A stretch of DNA of 64,000 nt from Brassica napus (taxonomy: Eukaryota > Streptophyta > Magnoliopsida > Brassicales > Brassicaceae): the NCBI RefSeq assembly GCF_020379485.1, contig NC_063448.1:43161218-43225217 (forward strand). The letters run 5' to 3'. The notes beneath the pieces were generated by a model. The model was not told the origin of the DNA. It worked only from the letters and a program-made list of their open reading frames with translations, and did not search any database. Shown piece after piece: positions 22,820-34,029 of the stretch (the stretch's first letter is position 1; the number at the start of each line of letters is the position of its first letter). Position numbers and translations under genes: made by a program.

Positions 22820-23305
22820 TCAAAACCAACTTTGGTGAAAATGATGAACGAAAGATAGTTTTGAAACATACAACAAGCCTGAACCTGATTTATAAGGCAG
22901 TAAATGATCAGACAGATCAAAACCTTCACTCTTGGGAAGAAAAAGATTGACACTTTTATTGTTGAAACAGAGAATTCTTACAATGAAGAAGATGTCTAAG
23001 AGAGGGTTCTCTCTGAGTGGTTGGAACGAGAACCTACGGAGAGACCGTGCAAGTTGCAACGCAATCTCCCTTAGCTCCAACGGCCGTCTTGGGGGCATTC
23101 GCTGATGCGTATGGCAACGATGAAGACGGTGACACCGATGACCAGACTTAGCCCGTCCACTGGGTGTTTCCTCTGTTCTTCCTACTCGACATTGTTTCTT
23201 CTTTGGTCGTATCAAGAACAAAACATAGATTTTTATGAATAAATAGATCAAAGACAATAGATTAAGAGTGATAACCAATAAACAGACAAACTCTGTAACC
23301 TGCAA
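22820..23305 (-). other. Long open frame of unknown meaning inside the Helitron
   Basis: A 161-codon frame on the minus strand with a hydrophobic start and a basic His/Arg-rich middle. A different frame of the same strand also reads smoothly (LSLVIGVTVFIVAIRISAN, with one shift), looking like a membrane segment. Either may be a decayed captured exon. I would not call it a gene. Confidence 0.2.
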
Positions 23306-23385
23306 ATCTTTTTGAATTTAAGAAAAAGTTAAACCGTGGAAACAATCTATTTCCCGAGTATCCTCACAACGTTATTATCTCTAAG

Positions 23386-23514
23386 AACAATAATGTCAGG
23401 AGTTATGGTGGTGTGGTGGGCAAGACAGCTCCTTCAAGATGTTTTGCCTTTTATCCTCCTGATCAAAATCTCAGACCTGAGAGGAAATATATCAAACGTA
23501 TGATTGATCAATTG
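23386..23514 (+). pseudogene. Captured exon fragment of unknown gene
   Basis: A 43-codon open stretch ends at a GTATGC donor and reads VGKTAPSRCFAFYPPDQN then RPERKYIKRMIDQL. The charged C-terminal part looks like real protein sequence and the stretch ends cleanly at a splice donor. I do not recognise the source. Confidence 0.35.
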
Positions 23515-23828
23515 GTATGCTAATGTATTGATTTGGTTTTTAAAATATCTTACCCATACACTTCTCTAATTCAAACTGTTCTGGCAAATCAAATTCACCA
23601 GTTTTGTATACTAAGAAAACAGCTTCAGAAACATACAAACTCACTTATATCACATCTAACTCTCTTCATGTTTAGCTCTTGCAATCACTATGTACGCATC
23701 ACTTTCAATTACAAAACTAACACACAACAAACAAAACCTTACAAAATTCTTAATAACTTAAATAACAAGTAAGGTATATTGTAGCGCAGACCGACTACCA
23801 GAATAAACTAAATAATATTTTTTTTCTT

Positions 23829-23859
23829 ACATCCCGTCCATAGGGCGGGTCTACCCTAG
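23829..23859 (+). mobile_element. Helitron 3' terminus (plus), hairpin plus CTAG
   Basis: CCCGTCC-ATA-GGGCGGG forms a stem-loop, followed by TCTACCCTAG and then T. This is a standard Helitron 3' end in plus orientation. Its 5' end could not be located within 20107-23800. Confidence 0.65.
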
Positions 23860-23890
23860 TAATTTATGTATAGAAAAGTGAAAACAAACA

Positions 23891-23920
23891 CCGACGCGAT
23901 TGCGCGGATCAAAACCTAGC
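23891..23920 (+). mobile_element. Second Helitron 3' terminus, 61 bp after the first
   Basis: CCGACGC-GATT-GCGCGG can pair imperfectly and is followed by ATCAAAACCTAG. It sits immediately downstream of another 3' end in the same orientation, as in tandem or nested Helitron insertions. The base after CTAG is C rather than T, so either the flank has mutated or the insertion was atypical. Confidence 0.5.
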
Positions 23921-23929
23921 AAATTATAT

Positions 23930-25480
23930 AATTGATCAGAGATGGTTAGTGGTTCTACTTGGTGTAGCATAAAAGTAAGAATTATTATAGAATTTTTGTT
24001 AAGCAAAGAATAATATCAATACATGATGTCAAAATATAAAGAACATAGGCTAGTGAAAGAAATTATGCCGAAAACATTGGCTTTGTTAAATCAAGTTGTG
24101 GATTTGTGGTGGCGTAGACTTTGGTTCCATTGTTTTTATTTCTGGTTTTATCTTTACAAATTTGTATGAACCATTCTCCATCTTCTTGTTGAAGTAAAAT
24201 CAGGTTTCTTAAGAGATTTTAGAGGGGTTCTCCACAAAATAATGGACCCCACAACTACATACACATATACAATATATACATATATTTATTTTCCTAATAT
24301 TAATGAAATTAGTTAGAAGATATTGTTTAAGGTTGAAAACTTATATGCTTTAATTTTCATATTTTTTGATTAGTTTGTGGCGAAGACAACTTTATGTTGT
24401 GAGATGTGTGCTTTGCAGAATCAAAATAATTAACATAGTATTTTTGGGTTAATTATTTGGTTTATTGTTAATTAGTTCTAAAACTATCTAAAGCTTAATG
24501 AATTTATAACTTTGTTTTAAAAATATAGCAACTTATTATCTTATACTTAAACATGTCTATTAAAATATTTATTTTGTAAACTAAAATAATAACTATTTGA
24601 TTTTTTCTAATTATGTAAGTATTTTTTGGATATACTTATTTATTTTGCATATTAATTTTCAAAAAAAACATATATTTTTTTTATATGTTTTTTTTTCCAA
24701 AATATATCAACTAAAAAGATCAGTAAAATTATGAATTTCAATTTTTTTTTATGAAAAGATAGATTCATATCTTAGATAAAGAACTTAACTAAATGCAATG
24801 AATAAAACTAATCTGATTTGGTCGGATTATTATCAGAAATATTTTAATTCTGTTTAGAGAGATATGTAATTCAATATATCTGAAAATGAATAATCGAATC
24901 AATCTAGATTCTTATAAAAAATAAAAAATTAACTTCATAATATTTTTTTATTTTATACATATAAATTACGGAATGGCTCAAGATACATTGATAAATGAAA
25001 GTGAACTTTTAATTAAATTGTTATGATTTAATTCTTTTGAAAATTTATATATAAGCATGAGATTATAAATTTTAAATTGATCAATACTTTAATTTTTAAA
25101 TTCAATTATCAATACAAAATATATCAAATCATATATAATTATACCAAATTTACAAATCTAAGACAAAATAACTAAACTAAATGCATTAACAAAAATAATC
25201 AAATTTATAAAAATAATAATATTATGGTTGAATTCAGAAAAATATATATAATCTAACTTACCTTAATAATAACCAAACAGACCAGATACTTTATATGCAA
25301 AGCACATGTCTAATTAAAATAACATAATATTGTTCAAAGTAATCATTGTAGTGTGGTTATTTTATAAATAGAAAATTAGCTAATATTATGAATCTAATAT
25401 TATTTATAAGATAAAATATAACTATCATAATAAGCTAAACAAAAGAGTGACTTATTTAAATATTAATAATTGATATAAAT
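23930..25480. other. AT-rich Helitron interior, no gene seen
   Basis: Very AT-rich DNA without coherent frames or recognisable repeats. Confidence 0.5.
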
Positions 25481-26776
25481 TTTTAGTAGTGTTGGTGCTC
25501 ATCTTCACTACTTCAGTTGTGTTGCATGAGCTTCAAATCAAAGAAAAGACAATTTTATTATAACACAAATGGTATTGTTGAATCTCTGTTGCAACTTGTA
25601 TAAACCATTAGAACCATTTCACGATCTTATCTCTTCCCATTCTATAAACCTACTCATGAACTGATTTATTTTTGTGAAAAGAACTCGTTTGAGCAAGTTA
25701 CCTCACTCTCTCATGAATTCTTCAAGATGCTTATGCACAACTCTCCCTGAAGCTTAACTATATAGAAGACACACAAAGTGGCGAAGAAGCTGGGTAAAAA
25801 ATAGGTAAAGCAAATTACCAAGGATGAAATGAAATGGTAAAGCTTGAGAAAAATGTTTTTGTAAGTAGGTAAGCTCTTCATCACTCAACTTGCTCGAGTG
25901 TTTGGTTGGAAACATCTAGGTGGAGGTCCATATCCATCCAAGACAATGATCTTGAAAACTGAGAAGACAAAAAATGGTTAGAACTTGTAAGCTATGACGA
26001 CATAATTAAAATGGTCAATGCTAAAATCATAAACTTTATAACCCATCGTGTAGCCTCTTAACTTGTTTTGGAGGATAGGTTCAAAACCCGAAATCATATT
26101 TTGTCACCACAATCTAACACAAAATTTGAAACTTCATTGAAATTTGATCATATGAAACAGTAGAAAACATACCAAAAGAAGTTGGATCGAAATGTTTTTT
26201 TTTCTACTCTCGGGCTGTCATCATCACGGAGGAGTAGATTCTTCATCTCCTCCTTCTTTTAAGATGGTCCTCCTCGTCCTTCTTTGAACCCGTCATTTTC
26301 AATTGGAGGGAGAAACAGCGACGGAAGACTTGCCGGTGGAGAGGGGAGAGTATCCAGTGGATTTCATGTCGGTAAATGTAGTTGTTTCTGCAGAGTTTCA
26401 ATTAGGGCTAGGATGACGATGAGATGGAGCCCTTTATATAGAAGGAGAGAAAGGGGAAGGTGAAACGAAACCATTAAAGCAAGATTAAAGAGCATAATAT
26501 ACTAATGAAGAGGGATAACTGTAACAGCGAAGTGTTTGGTGCTGAGAAATTGATCAGTAATGACGAAGAGGAATAGTCGGGGAAGAGTCACGCTTCAGAA
26601 ATGGCGAGATGGGTTGGACTCGAGTAGTTTAATAAATGTAAACACAACCCAAATGAAAACACAGATTCATGGCCCAAGAATTCTTGATGACATGGACAAA
26701 TGATTAGTTAGGAATATTTCATCCTATGTGGACAGTCTAAGAAGGCTTGAAAATAGTTCATTTTATATAGTAGAGA

Positions 26777-27130
26777 TGATTTTTAATGTGATTCATAATT
26801 TTTCTATTTATCCCACAGAAATTTGTTGAATCAAATTTTTAGTTCTTTTCAGTTAATTGGTAATACTGTATTTTTTTTTAGGAATGTATGGAATAAATGG
26901 AATTGGGATAAACAAAGAAAATGGAATGAAATAAAAAATAATTTGAGAAATTAAAACATGATATACATATTTGTTTTTCATTCATTTCATTCCTTTCTTC
27001 TTTTTTTTTATCATGAATGATTTTTAATGTGATTCATAATTTTTCTATTTATCTCACAGGAATTTGTTGAATCAATTTTTTAGTTTTTTTCAGTTAATTG
27101 GTAATACTGTATTTTTTTTTTTTTTTGGAA
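26777..27130. repeat. Right part of tandem unit 1 and complete unit 2 (empty Helitron site)
   Basis: 26777-26876 is the right half of unit 1. 26877-27130 is unit 2, a nearly identical and uninterrupted copy that keeps TTATCATGAATGATTTTTAATG, the site into which the 6.7 kb Helitron inserted in unit 1. The units differ by scattered substitutions and small indels. Confidence 0.88.
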
Positions 27131-27523
27131 TACTCATAATGACTAATTCCACATGATTTCGTTCAAAAAAAATGCATTCCACTAACAGCGAACATTAACT
27201 AAATATTTAAGGTGTTTATTAAGGTTTTAACTACTAAATCAAATCTTTAATCGGGTTTGTTCAAATCTTTTTAAATTCGGGCCAGGTTCCAGATAATCTA
27301 GCTATACATAATCTGTTCGGATCTTTTTAAGGTCTGACTGAATACAAACTCAAGTTTTTTTTTTTCTTTTTTTGCTTAGGTTTTAGATTAAATCTTAGGT
27401 TCAGTTACACATTCTCAGGCCTGTCATATGTACAAATAACAATAAAAACAACACGAGGTCCCTCTCTTGAATCTCCATACTCCTAAATGTACAAAGTCCA
27501 AACATTTACAAGAGAAGAAACAA

Positions 27524-27540
27524 TCACAATACTAAAAGCA
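27524..27540 (+). mobile_element. Probable Helitron 5' end upstream of RPA1-like copy 2
   Basis: TCACAATACTAAAAGCA after an A resembles TCTATCCTATACTAAAAGCA at the 5' end of the RPA-bearing Helitron at 17800. The following bases (CCACGTC, TAATTG.CCAATCA) also match that element. The distance to the RPA1-like start is 433 bases, against 504 in the first copy. A degenerate possible partner 3' end is at 39035. Confidence 0.5.
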
Positions 27541-27956
27541 GCATTTCCTCAAAATCTAGGCTGCCACGTCTTCAAAAATAATTGACCAATCAGAACATTT
27601 CGTTCTCGGTCTGGGCTTAAATTTTTTCCGTATGGGCTTCGTTTCGTTTTCGGCTATGGGCTTGGAATTGGTTTTGATTTCGGTTGAGGCTTAGTCGTCT
27701 ACCTAAACCTAGATCTACGGAGACGAAGTCGCGAGTCTCTCCGCCTCTTCCCCTTTTCTCTTCGTCTTCTCCCTTGAAACCGTAGCGTCTTAGTTTTGAT
27801 CATCCCCTTCTTCACCATCAGTTTCTTCCCAATCAATTTCGCAATTAATTTCTTCTTAATGGTTTCGTTTCATCTCCCTCCCTTGCTCATTCTTTATATA
27901 CTGTTTTTTTCCCCCGATTATAAATCAAAACCCTAGATTTGCTCGAAACTCGATCG

Positions 27957-30415
27957 ATGGCGATGAAACCACATGGGAAGTCGATTGTCTCCTCCGATTA
28001 TGACGAAAAAGTCGTGTTTTTCAACATCTCTCGCTGGGTCACCACGAAGCTCAGTTGCAATTTCGGCTCATCCATTTCCGGGAGGCTTGGAACCCACAAA
28101 AGAAGACGCTCATCGGTATGGAGATGCTACTCATCGATGAGAAGGTACAGTAATTAATCGTTCGTTATCCTTTCAAAAGAAGTGTATCCTTATCGTTCTT
28201 CACTTACTTATATTATTTTTTCTTATGTTGTTCTTCGCAGGGAACTGTTATTCAAGGATTCGTTTCCCCGGGGCGTATCGAAAAATATCTGCCTGATATG
28301 ATGCGAGGATCTGTTTACAAACTCAACAACTTCTATGGATCCAGAAACAAAGCTGTGTTTCGTGTTGCTGATCATACCGTTACAGTGTCGTTCTCATGGA
28401 ACTCGGAACTGTCAGTTCTTCGAGACTGTCCCATCCCTTTCGATGAAGACAGTTTCCGGTTCCATTCGTATGAGGAATTTCAAGCTTAGTGTGATCTCAA
28501 AGGAGACCTCTACGGTAAGCTCTGTAATTCCCTACGTTATTTCTTAGTTGCGCTGCTTGATTATTGCGTTGGTTGATTATTAGACGTATGCTTTGGCCTT
28601 TCTTACTGCTTAGATATATATATATATATATCCCGACTTGATTATTAGACGTGTGATTTTGCCTTTCTTGCTGCTTAGATATATATATCTCGACTTAGCT
28701 GTATCGATGTTTTGGGTTTCTTAAATACTCTCTGTACTCGGCCCTCGGATTTTATTGAATCGATGATTGGATTTGTTGAGTACATTGAAAACTTTGTGTG
28801 TTTGCGATCTTAGCTTTTCACGTAATATCAATTAACATTATTACTTACACTAATTACTAACACTATTGATGAAAAATGTAATAGATGTTGTTGGCCACAT
28901 GAAGTTGGTTAATGGTCAGAGTATCGTTGAGGCCCCCGTTCTTGACGAAGTGGAGATAGCAAAGGCGAGGCGTGTTATGATTCATATCCAATCACATGAG
29001 TATGTTTTCATTATTTTTTAAACACAGCTTCTGTTTACTCCTCTTAAGTATTTAGTATCGTTTTTGGGCAGTGGACCGGTCATGAAGCTATACCTTTGGG
29101 ATCAGGCTGCAAGAGACTTCTGCAAGAAGTTTAAGTCGTACGAGAGCACACCCACTGTGTTACTGGTCACGACCGTTAACACGAAGACTCTCGGAGGTTC
29201 TGCTTTCTGTCTGCAATATAGGTTTTTTACAGCTACATATATTCAGTTTGTGTTCTTTAATGGGTTTTTTCATGTGACAACAGGTACTCTTGCCTTGACC
29301 TCAATGTCCTCTTCGCGTGTGTTTATGGACTACGATGTCCAACCTACCATAGATTACTTCAGTTGGTAAATATTTATGTGTTTTGCTTTTCTCTTTTACT
29401 TAATGAAGTGCCCACGTTACCTCATTGCAGTGAATGACTAAATCAATGATTTCTACTCTGTCTCAGGTTGGGGTCTAATCCATATATTTCTGAGCAGGTT
29501 AATGCAGAGGTAGTAACTAAACGTGAGACAATGACTATAGGGGAGATATTCTCCTACATCAAGCAGGAAACCGCAAAGGTAAACTCAATCTGTATATATT
29601 TAATCGGTAAGAGAAATTTATATTCTTATGCACTTCCACAAGATGCCTTTTTTGAGTGCGCGACTACGATCGATGATGTCATGCATGGTTCTGCTTGGTA
29701 CTACATTGCATGCAGTGGGTGCCATAGTAAGGTTAGCAAAGGCCCAACTTCGTTGATTTGTACAAACAAAAAGTGTGGGAAGGTTAACGTATCCGGTGTG
29801 GCACAGTAAGAACTCTCGTCTGACTTTCAATTAACTTTTCATTGGTATTAGGCTCTAATTGTTTCATAACAGGTACCTTTCAAAGATATCCGTTTATGAC
29901 AACAGTGAGCAAGCTGTTTTTGTGCTACTTGGGGATGCTGGTCGTGAGCTCACTGGGAAGCCCGCATCAGAGTTAGTTAGAAGCTATTTTAAGGTAACCT
30001 TTTATAAGTATTTAAACTCTGAAACGTATTGACTTGATGCTGTCTAATTTTTCTCAGACAATGCTCTGAAAAGTATTAGCTTGACGCTGTTTTGATTGAA
30101 TGTCAGGCTAATGGGAACGAAGGAGTTAACCATGAGGCGCCTGTTTCGGAAGCTCTGATCAGCACCATCGGTCAGAGGCATAAATTTTGTGTCAAAGTTA
30201 CAGAGCATAACTTCTCAGGCAAGACCCGATCTCTTACCGTGACCAAGATCCTCCCTCTAGACACTCCACCAGCGACAGAGTCTTCAGAAGGTAACCAAAC
30301 TACTGCAGCATCGGAGGAAACATCCATAAACCATGTGGATTCTGCAGAGGGGAATAAGAGAACTTGTGACAGTACTGAGCTAGAGAAAGCTAAATGCCCT
30401 AAGCGTGGGGACTAG
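27957..30415 (+). pseudogene. RPA1-like (RPA70 OB-fold) gene copy 2, broken
   Basis: Exons: 27957-28144, 28241-28514, 28885-28999, 29072-29196, 29284-29365, 29467-29578, 29642-29805, 29873-29993, 30107-30415. Six of the nine lengths (274, 115, 125, 82, 112, 121) are identical to the copy at 14464-17296. It encodes the same RPA large-subunit-like protein: N-terminal OB-fold, middle OB region, zinc-type C-terminal domain with CSGC and CTNKKC, and a charged tail. Breaks: exon 1 is one base short, shifting the frame near 28033; a TAG at 28487-28489 replaces the Ser after FQA; the exon 7 acceptor appears to have changed from CAG to CAA at 29639-29641. The last three are disabling, and none coincides with the TGA in the other copy. 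Intron 2 holds a tandem duplication. Confidence 0.85.
28565..28695. repeat. Tandem duplication in intron 2 of RPA1-like copy 2
   Basis: The unit TTGATTATTAGACGT...TTGCCTTTCTT.CTGCTTAGATATATAT occurs twice, the two copies differing in the length of the TA tract. Confidence 0.85.
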
Positions 30416-30699
30416 AGTTCGCGTGAGTCTTCTCAGAGATGGAAATTTTGATGCAGTTTTAGTGTTTTTGTTTCCAGATTTACTATTTCCTCATGTTTTT
30501 TTCATTTTGAGTTTGAGTTTTGAGAGATATTTTTCATGACTATGGTTTTGTTTCAGTTTGAATTGCCAGAGTTTTGTTTGGATCATATGTTAACAATTAT
30601 CAGAGTGTCCAGTTAGTCACTGCAGGAAACAAAAAAACAATTGTTTAGGAACTAATGTTTGATTCTCCTGTTTGATTCTCAGGAAAGAGTTATAAAAGA

Positions 30700-31906
30700 A
30701 TGGAGAACCCACCTCCAACACCCCCTTTGGAAACTCCAGGTACAAAAATACATACTTTTGAAGATAGTAATGTCTCACTCTTCTAAAATACTAAGCTAAA
30801 TATATTAATATGAAAATAACTGGTATTTGAAATTTTAAATTCTGTTACATCACAAATTATTATTATCATAGAACACATATCACAATTCGTATTTTAAAAA
30901 GTTAGGCTATTAATTTATGATTAGATGGTGCGGGCTTATTAACTTACTGAAAATAGTTTATTGATATATTATCAACTCAAAACAAATGGAATAAATCTTT
31001 TCTCTTTATCATTATTGCTTCCAAAAATTATCATAAAAGTTATGTATACTTGTGTATTGATTTTGTTGTAAGAACTGTGTTTTAGAATTTGTTTAATTTA
31101 CTATATATAATAAAAGATGGAGTTCTCATATATTATTTTCCCTCCGATTGTTACTAATGAAAAACTCTTTTAATAAGAACTTGGTAAGAAAGTAGTCATA
31201 TTTATATATATAATCATTGTTATAAAATTCATATTTAAAAACAAAAATGACTATCCTTTTAGATTTTTTTTGGGTAAGACAACTATAATATCATATGAGT
31301 TTTACTCCTTTGTATGAATGATATTTGTTTTGGTACACCTACATTATCAATTCGAAAACCATTAGAATTAATTACTTATATTTTTATGATAAATAAAATA
31401 AAATTTTATTTTCAAAATATAATAAAACGTTTTCCGCGATAGTTAAAAACGTTTGGAAATGAGGTTTTAAATTTTATAAAATTGAAAATAAATATTAAAA
31501 ATTTACAAATAAAAATTCTTAAAATAATTTCGAAAAGTATATTCGGATTACGAAAAGAAAATTCGAAAAAAGAACTTTCGACAAAACAAATATATATACA
31601 AAAAAAAATTGGATTTGAAAACATTTAATTGAAAACATAGTTCCAGTTCCTCAAGCCATGATTGATACCATTGGGCAAACAAGAAAGTTCATTGTGAAGG
31701 TATCAGATCACAATCTGAATGGCAAGTCCCAGACTTTAACTGTGACAAAGGTGCTCCCTCTTGAAGCCCCAGAACCCGTGGTCAAGACAGGAGAGAACGT
31801 TGATGGGGAATCTGATAGTGAAGGGGGTGATCATGCAGATGAATCGGTGAAGAGGAGTGCTGATGGGATTGAGTTAGAAGGTGTCAAGCGTGCCAAATGT
31901 GGCTGA
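30700..31906 (+). pseudogene. Second RPA1-like C-terminal exon, possibly a two-exon mini-gene
   Basis: 31641-31906 encodes MIDTIGQTRKFIVKVSDHNL and LTVTKVLPLEAPEP, then an acidic stretch and VKRAKCG-stop. This is the same C-terminal RPA segment found at 30092-30415, but clearly from another paralogue. Upstream, 30700-30739 reads MENPPPTPPLETP and ends at G|GTACAA. Splicing to the acceptor AACATAG|TT at 31640/31641 keeps the frame exactly (40 = 13x3+1 bases, then 2). An alternative internal-exon reading begins after TTCTCAG at 30682. The ~900-base intron is very AT-rich. Either it is a relict of a second RPA-like gene whose upstream exons were lost, or a new short gene. I favour relict. Confidence 0.5.
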
Positions 31907-31909
31907 TGA

Positions 31910-32870
31910 AGTCTTATTTCTTTGTTCTGTTTAATTTAAGACTATGCTTTTTTTTCTCCTTTTTCTGAATTTTGTTTTGCGGTGTTATAACAACCTTGGT
32001 TATAAACTCTTTTGCTAATAAAATCTATCTTTAATATCTATATATTTATGAGTTTGGAAAAATAATGATAGATAAATCATTATAATTTCTTAACGTACGA
32101 ATGGGTGAGTAGTCTATGCCAAACGAAATTTCAATACCCTTGGTCTTTTGTTTGGAATAAAATGATGTCTTAGTAAGAGTGTGGGACACTGGAATTATTT
32201 AAAAAATTCTCTATATTACATTATAGTTAGTTTTGTTTGTTTATAATAAATAGTTTTTTAATTGATAAGTGACTTATAATTTTATATTTGTATTTGTGGT
32301 CTATGTAGTTTAAATTTAGTTATGTAAATATAATTGTTTATGTTGTTATTTTAATCTAGGCAAACACATTAAAAAGAATAAATAGAAATGAGACAAGTGT
32401 AAATACTTTTAAATTTACAGAAGTTGAAAAGTAAGCTAGTCTAAGACAAGGTAAGTTCCTCCCAGAAACTATAATATCTACTATTAATCTCTTAACAAAA
32501 TATAATAATGGCCAACTATATAATGTGATCTTTAGAATCTATATAGAAACCAATAAAATGATAATATCTATATATTTTTACCACATCACTTGGTTGATAA
32601 CAAACCAATTCAGAAATATTTCAAATTCCGAATTCAATTCACAACTACTATTCCGGATTGAACAACTGGTTTTTATTTAATTAGAGTAGAATTAGTTTAG
32701 AATTTTTTAAGTTTGCCGTGCGATTTGAAATTATGATATTAGATGATTACTTAGCATTGTTTAGGACTAAGTTCTTTAACTCAATCGATCAAAAACATAA
32801 TAATTATAAATATATGTAGACAACCATGAATGATTAAATACATTAACTCTTTATATAAGCCAAAAATGGA
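31910..32870. other. AT-rich intergenic DNA, nothing recognised
   Basis: No coding region, RNA gene or defined repeat seen on either strand. Confidence 0.5.
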
Positions 32871-32879
32871 AATTTTGCC

Positions 32880-32955
32880 GAAAATTAAAAAAAATGTTGA
32901 TATCAGGGTTCGAACCCTAGACAAGAGCATATGCGAAGGCTACTCTACCGGTAAA
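32880..32955 (-). repeat. tRNA-like head, probable SINE fragment
   Basis: On the minus strand CCGGTAGAGTAGCC (A-box-like) is followed about 20 bases later by GGGTTCGAACCC (perfect B box, 32906-32917) and then a T-rich stretch. The spacing is that of a tRNA-type internal promoter, but no full tRNA cloverleaf or target duplication could be confirmed. Confidence 0.4.
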
Positions 32956-33106
32956 CTAAAGACACACATTGCAAATACATGCCAAACACTAAACATATCT
33001 ATGAACCGCTCGGGAAGATTTAATTGGTTCTTCTTCCTTTTTAACGAGGGAAACTCGACCCTTCCTCTTCTATATTTCAACTGCCTTCCAATCCAATCTC
33101 CTCGCC

Positions 33107-34024
33107 ATGGCTGATCAAAATCTTTCTTCATCTGTTCGAACTAGGATTCAGAGGTTTAGCGAGATTGATAACGCATATGGAGAACATTTCCAATTCCGAT
33201 CGCGAGTCCCGTTCAAGTCGTTTGATGATCGTCTACAAGAAAGTCGATTGATATTCTCCGGAACCGTTCCGCCAATCGGGGGTTACTCTCGGCGTCATCA
33301 CAGCCACGAAGCCACTATCGGGTATCACTCTCTTTGTCTCCGAGGTTTTGTGGTTCAAGATTCTCTAGATCCTAGGAATCGTCTTTTAGAGGATGTGTTT
33401 AGGGTTATTGATAACATAGGGTGGTGTTACACGGTGTTGCATGTGAATCTGTTCTGTCCTAGAGTTGTGAGAGAGTTCATCTCTAACAAACCATTCAACG
33501 AGGATGGAGCTCTTATTCGGGGATTTGTGTACCGTTTCTCCCCTTCGGTGATCAACCAATTGATGATGACACCGACTGTCGAACACTCCTTTCAGTGGAA
33601 AGACGTTGTGCTGAAGCAGGCAATCACGCACCTCATCGGGGGTCAAGGCTCTGGATGGACGGGATTCAATCTCAATGCTCTGCTCAATCCCTTCCAAGTT
33701 CTATACTGTGTGTGTGAGCGTAATTGGCTTCCAGGTCTGGATTTTGATTTGATGATCAAAAAGCGTCTCCGCCTCCTGTATGCTGTTTCCAAACGCAAAG
33801 AAATCGACTTTGGTCAGCTTGTGTATGAACAAGTGATCGACATGACCCGCACAACAGACTTGGACACAAGCTTGATATTTCCAAATCTTATTTATCAGCT
33901 CTTGGTGCTTCAAAAAGAAGTCCCTCTGTTACCGGGAGATAAAGAACCTATTGGAAGAGGTCTCCCCATCTATGGCTCAGGAAGTGACGGAAGTGGTCCA
34001 AGGGGACGTAGAAGGCTATGTTAG
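33107..34024 (+). CDS. Uncharacterised 305-aa protein, plant transposon-protein-like domain
   Basis: A single open frame starts at ATG 33107 and ends TAG at 34022-34024. Codon use and length make it the longest clean ORF outside the transposon proteins. Residues ~110-260 (VVREFISN, LIRGFVYRFSPSVINQLM, then HLIGGQGSGW and later LRLLYAVSKRKEIDFGQL) resemble the domain called putative plant transposon protein, common in crucifer and legume genomes, where VREFY...VRG..V.FSP..IN..L is typical. The function is unknown. The C-terminus is Gly/Arg-rich (GSDGSGPRGRRRLC). A candidate further exon lies at 35342-35652. There is a possible donor at GAA|GTCCCT near 33924, so the terminal 35 residues may not be in every transcript. 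No break is visible. Confidence 0.6.
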   Translation: MADQNLSSSVRTRIQRFSEIDNAYGEHFQFRSRVPFKSFDDRLQESRLIFSGTVPPIGGYSRRHHSHEATIGYHSLCLRGFVVQDSLDPRNRLLEDVFRVIDNIGWCYTVLHVNLFCPRVVREFISNKPFNEDGALIRGFVYRFSPSVINQLMMTPTVEHSFQWKDVVLKQAITHLIGGQGSGWTGFNLNALLNPFQVLYCVCERNWLPGLDFDLMIKKRLRLLYAVSKRKEIDFGQLVYEQVIDMTRTTDLDTSLIFPNLIYQLLVLQKEVPLLPGDKEPIGRGLPIYGSGSDGSGPRGRRRLC

Positions 34025-34029
34025 TGTAA

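Larger units (their letters stand above)
20107..26776 (-). mobile_element. Gene-capturing Helitron, 6,670 bp, with CTTG 3' end
   Basis: The boundaries are fixed by an empty-site copy in the window. The left flank ...TTATCATGAA (ending 20106) and right flank TGATTTTTAATGTGATTC (from 26777) are joined without interruption at 27017/27018. On the minus strand the element starts TCTCTACTATATAAAATG and ends ...CGTAGCACGGACACGAAACTTG, so the terminal four bases are CTTG instead of the usual CTAG. Insertion was between A and T, with no target duplication. Inside are several gene pieces with splice sites and two further Helitron 3' ends in plus orientation (23859 and 23920). No Rep/helicase is visible. 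Confidence 0.85.

Noticed and set aside
32906..32917. tRNA gene at the GGTTCGAACCC box
   Set aside because: Only the internal promoter boxes are present; no acceptor stem or anticodon arm could be paired, so a SINE remnant is more likely.
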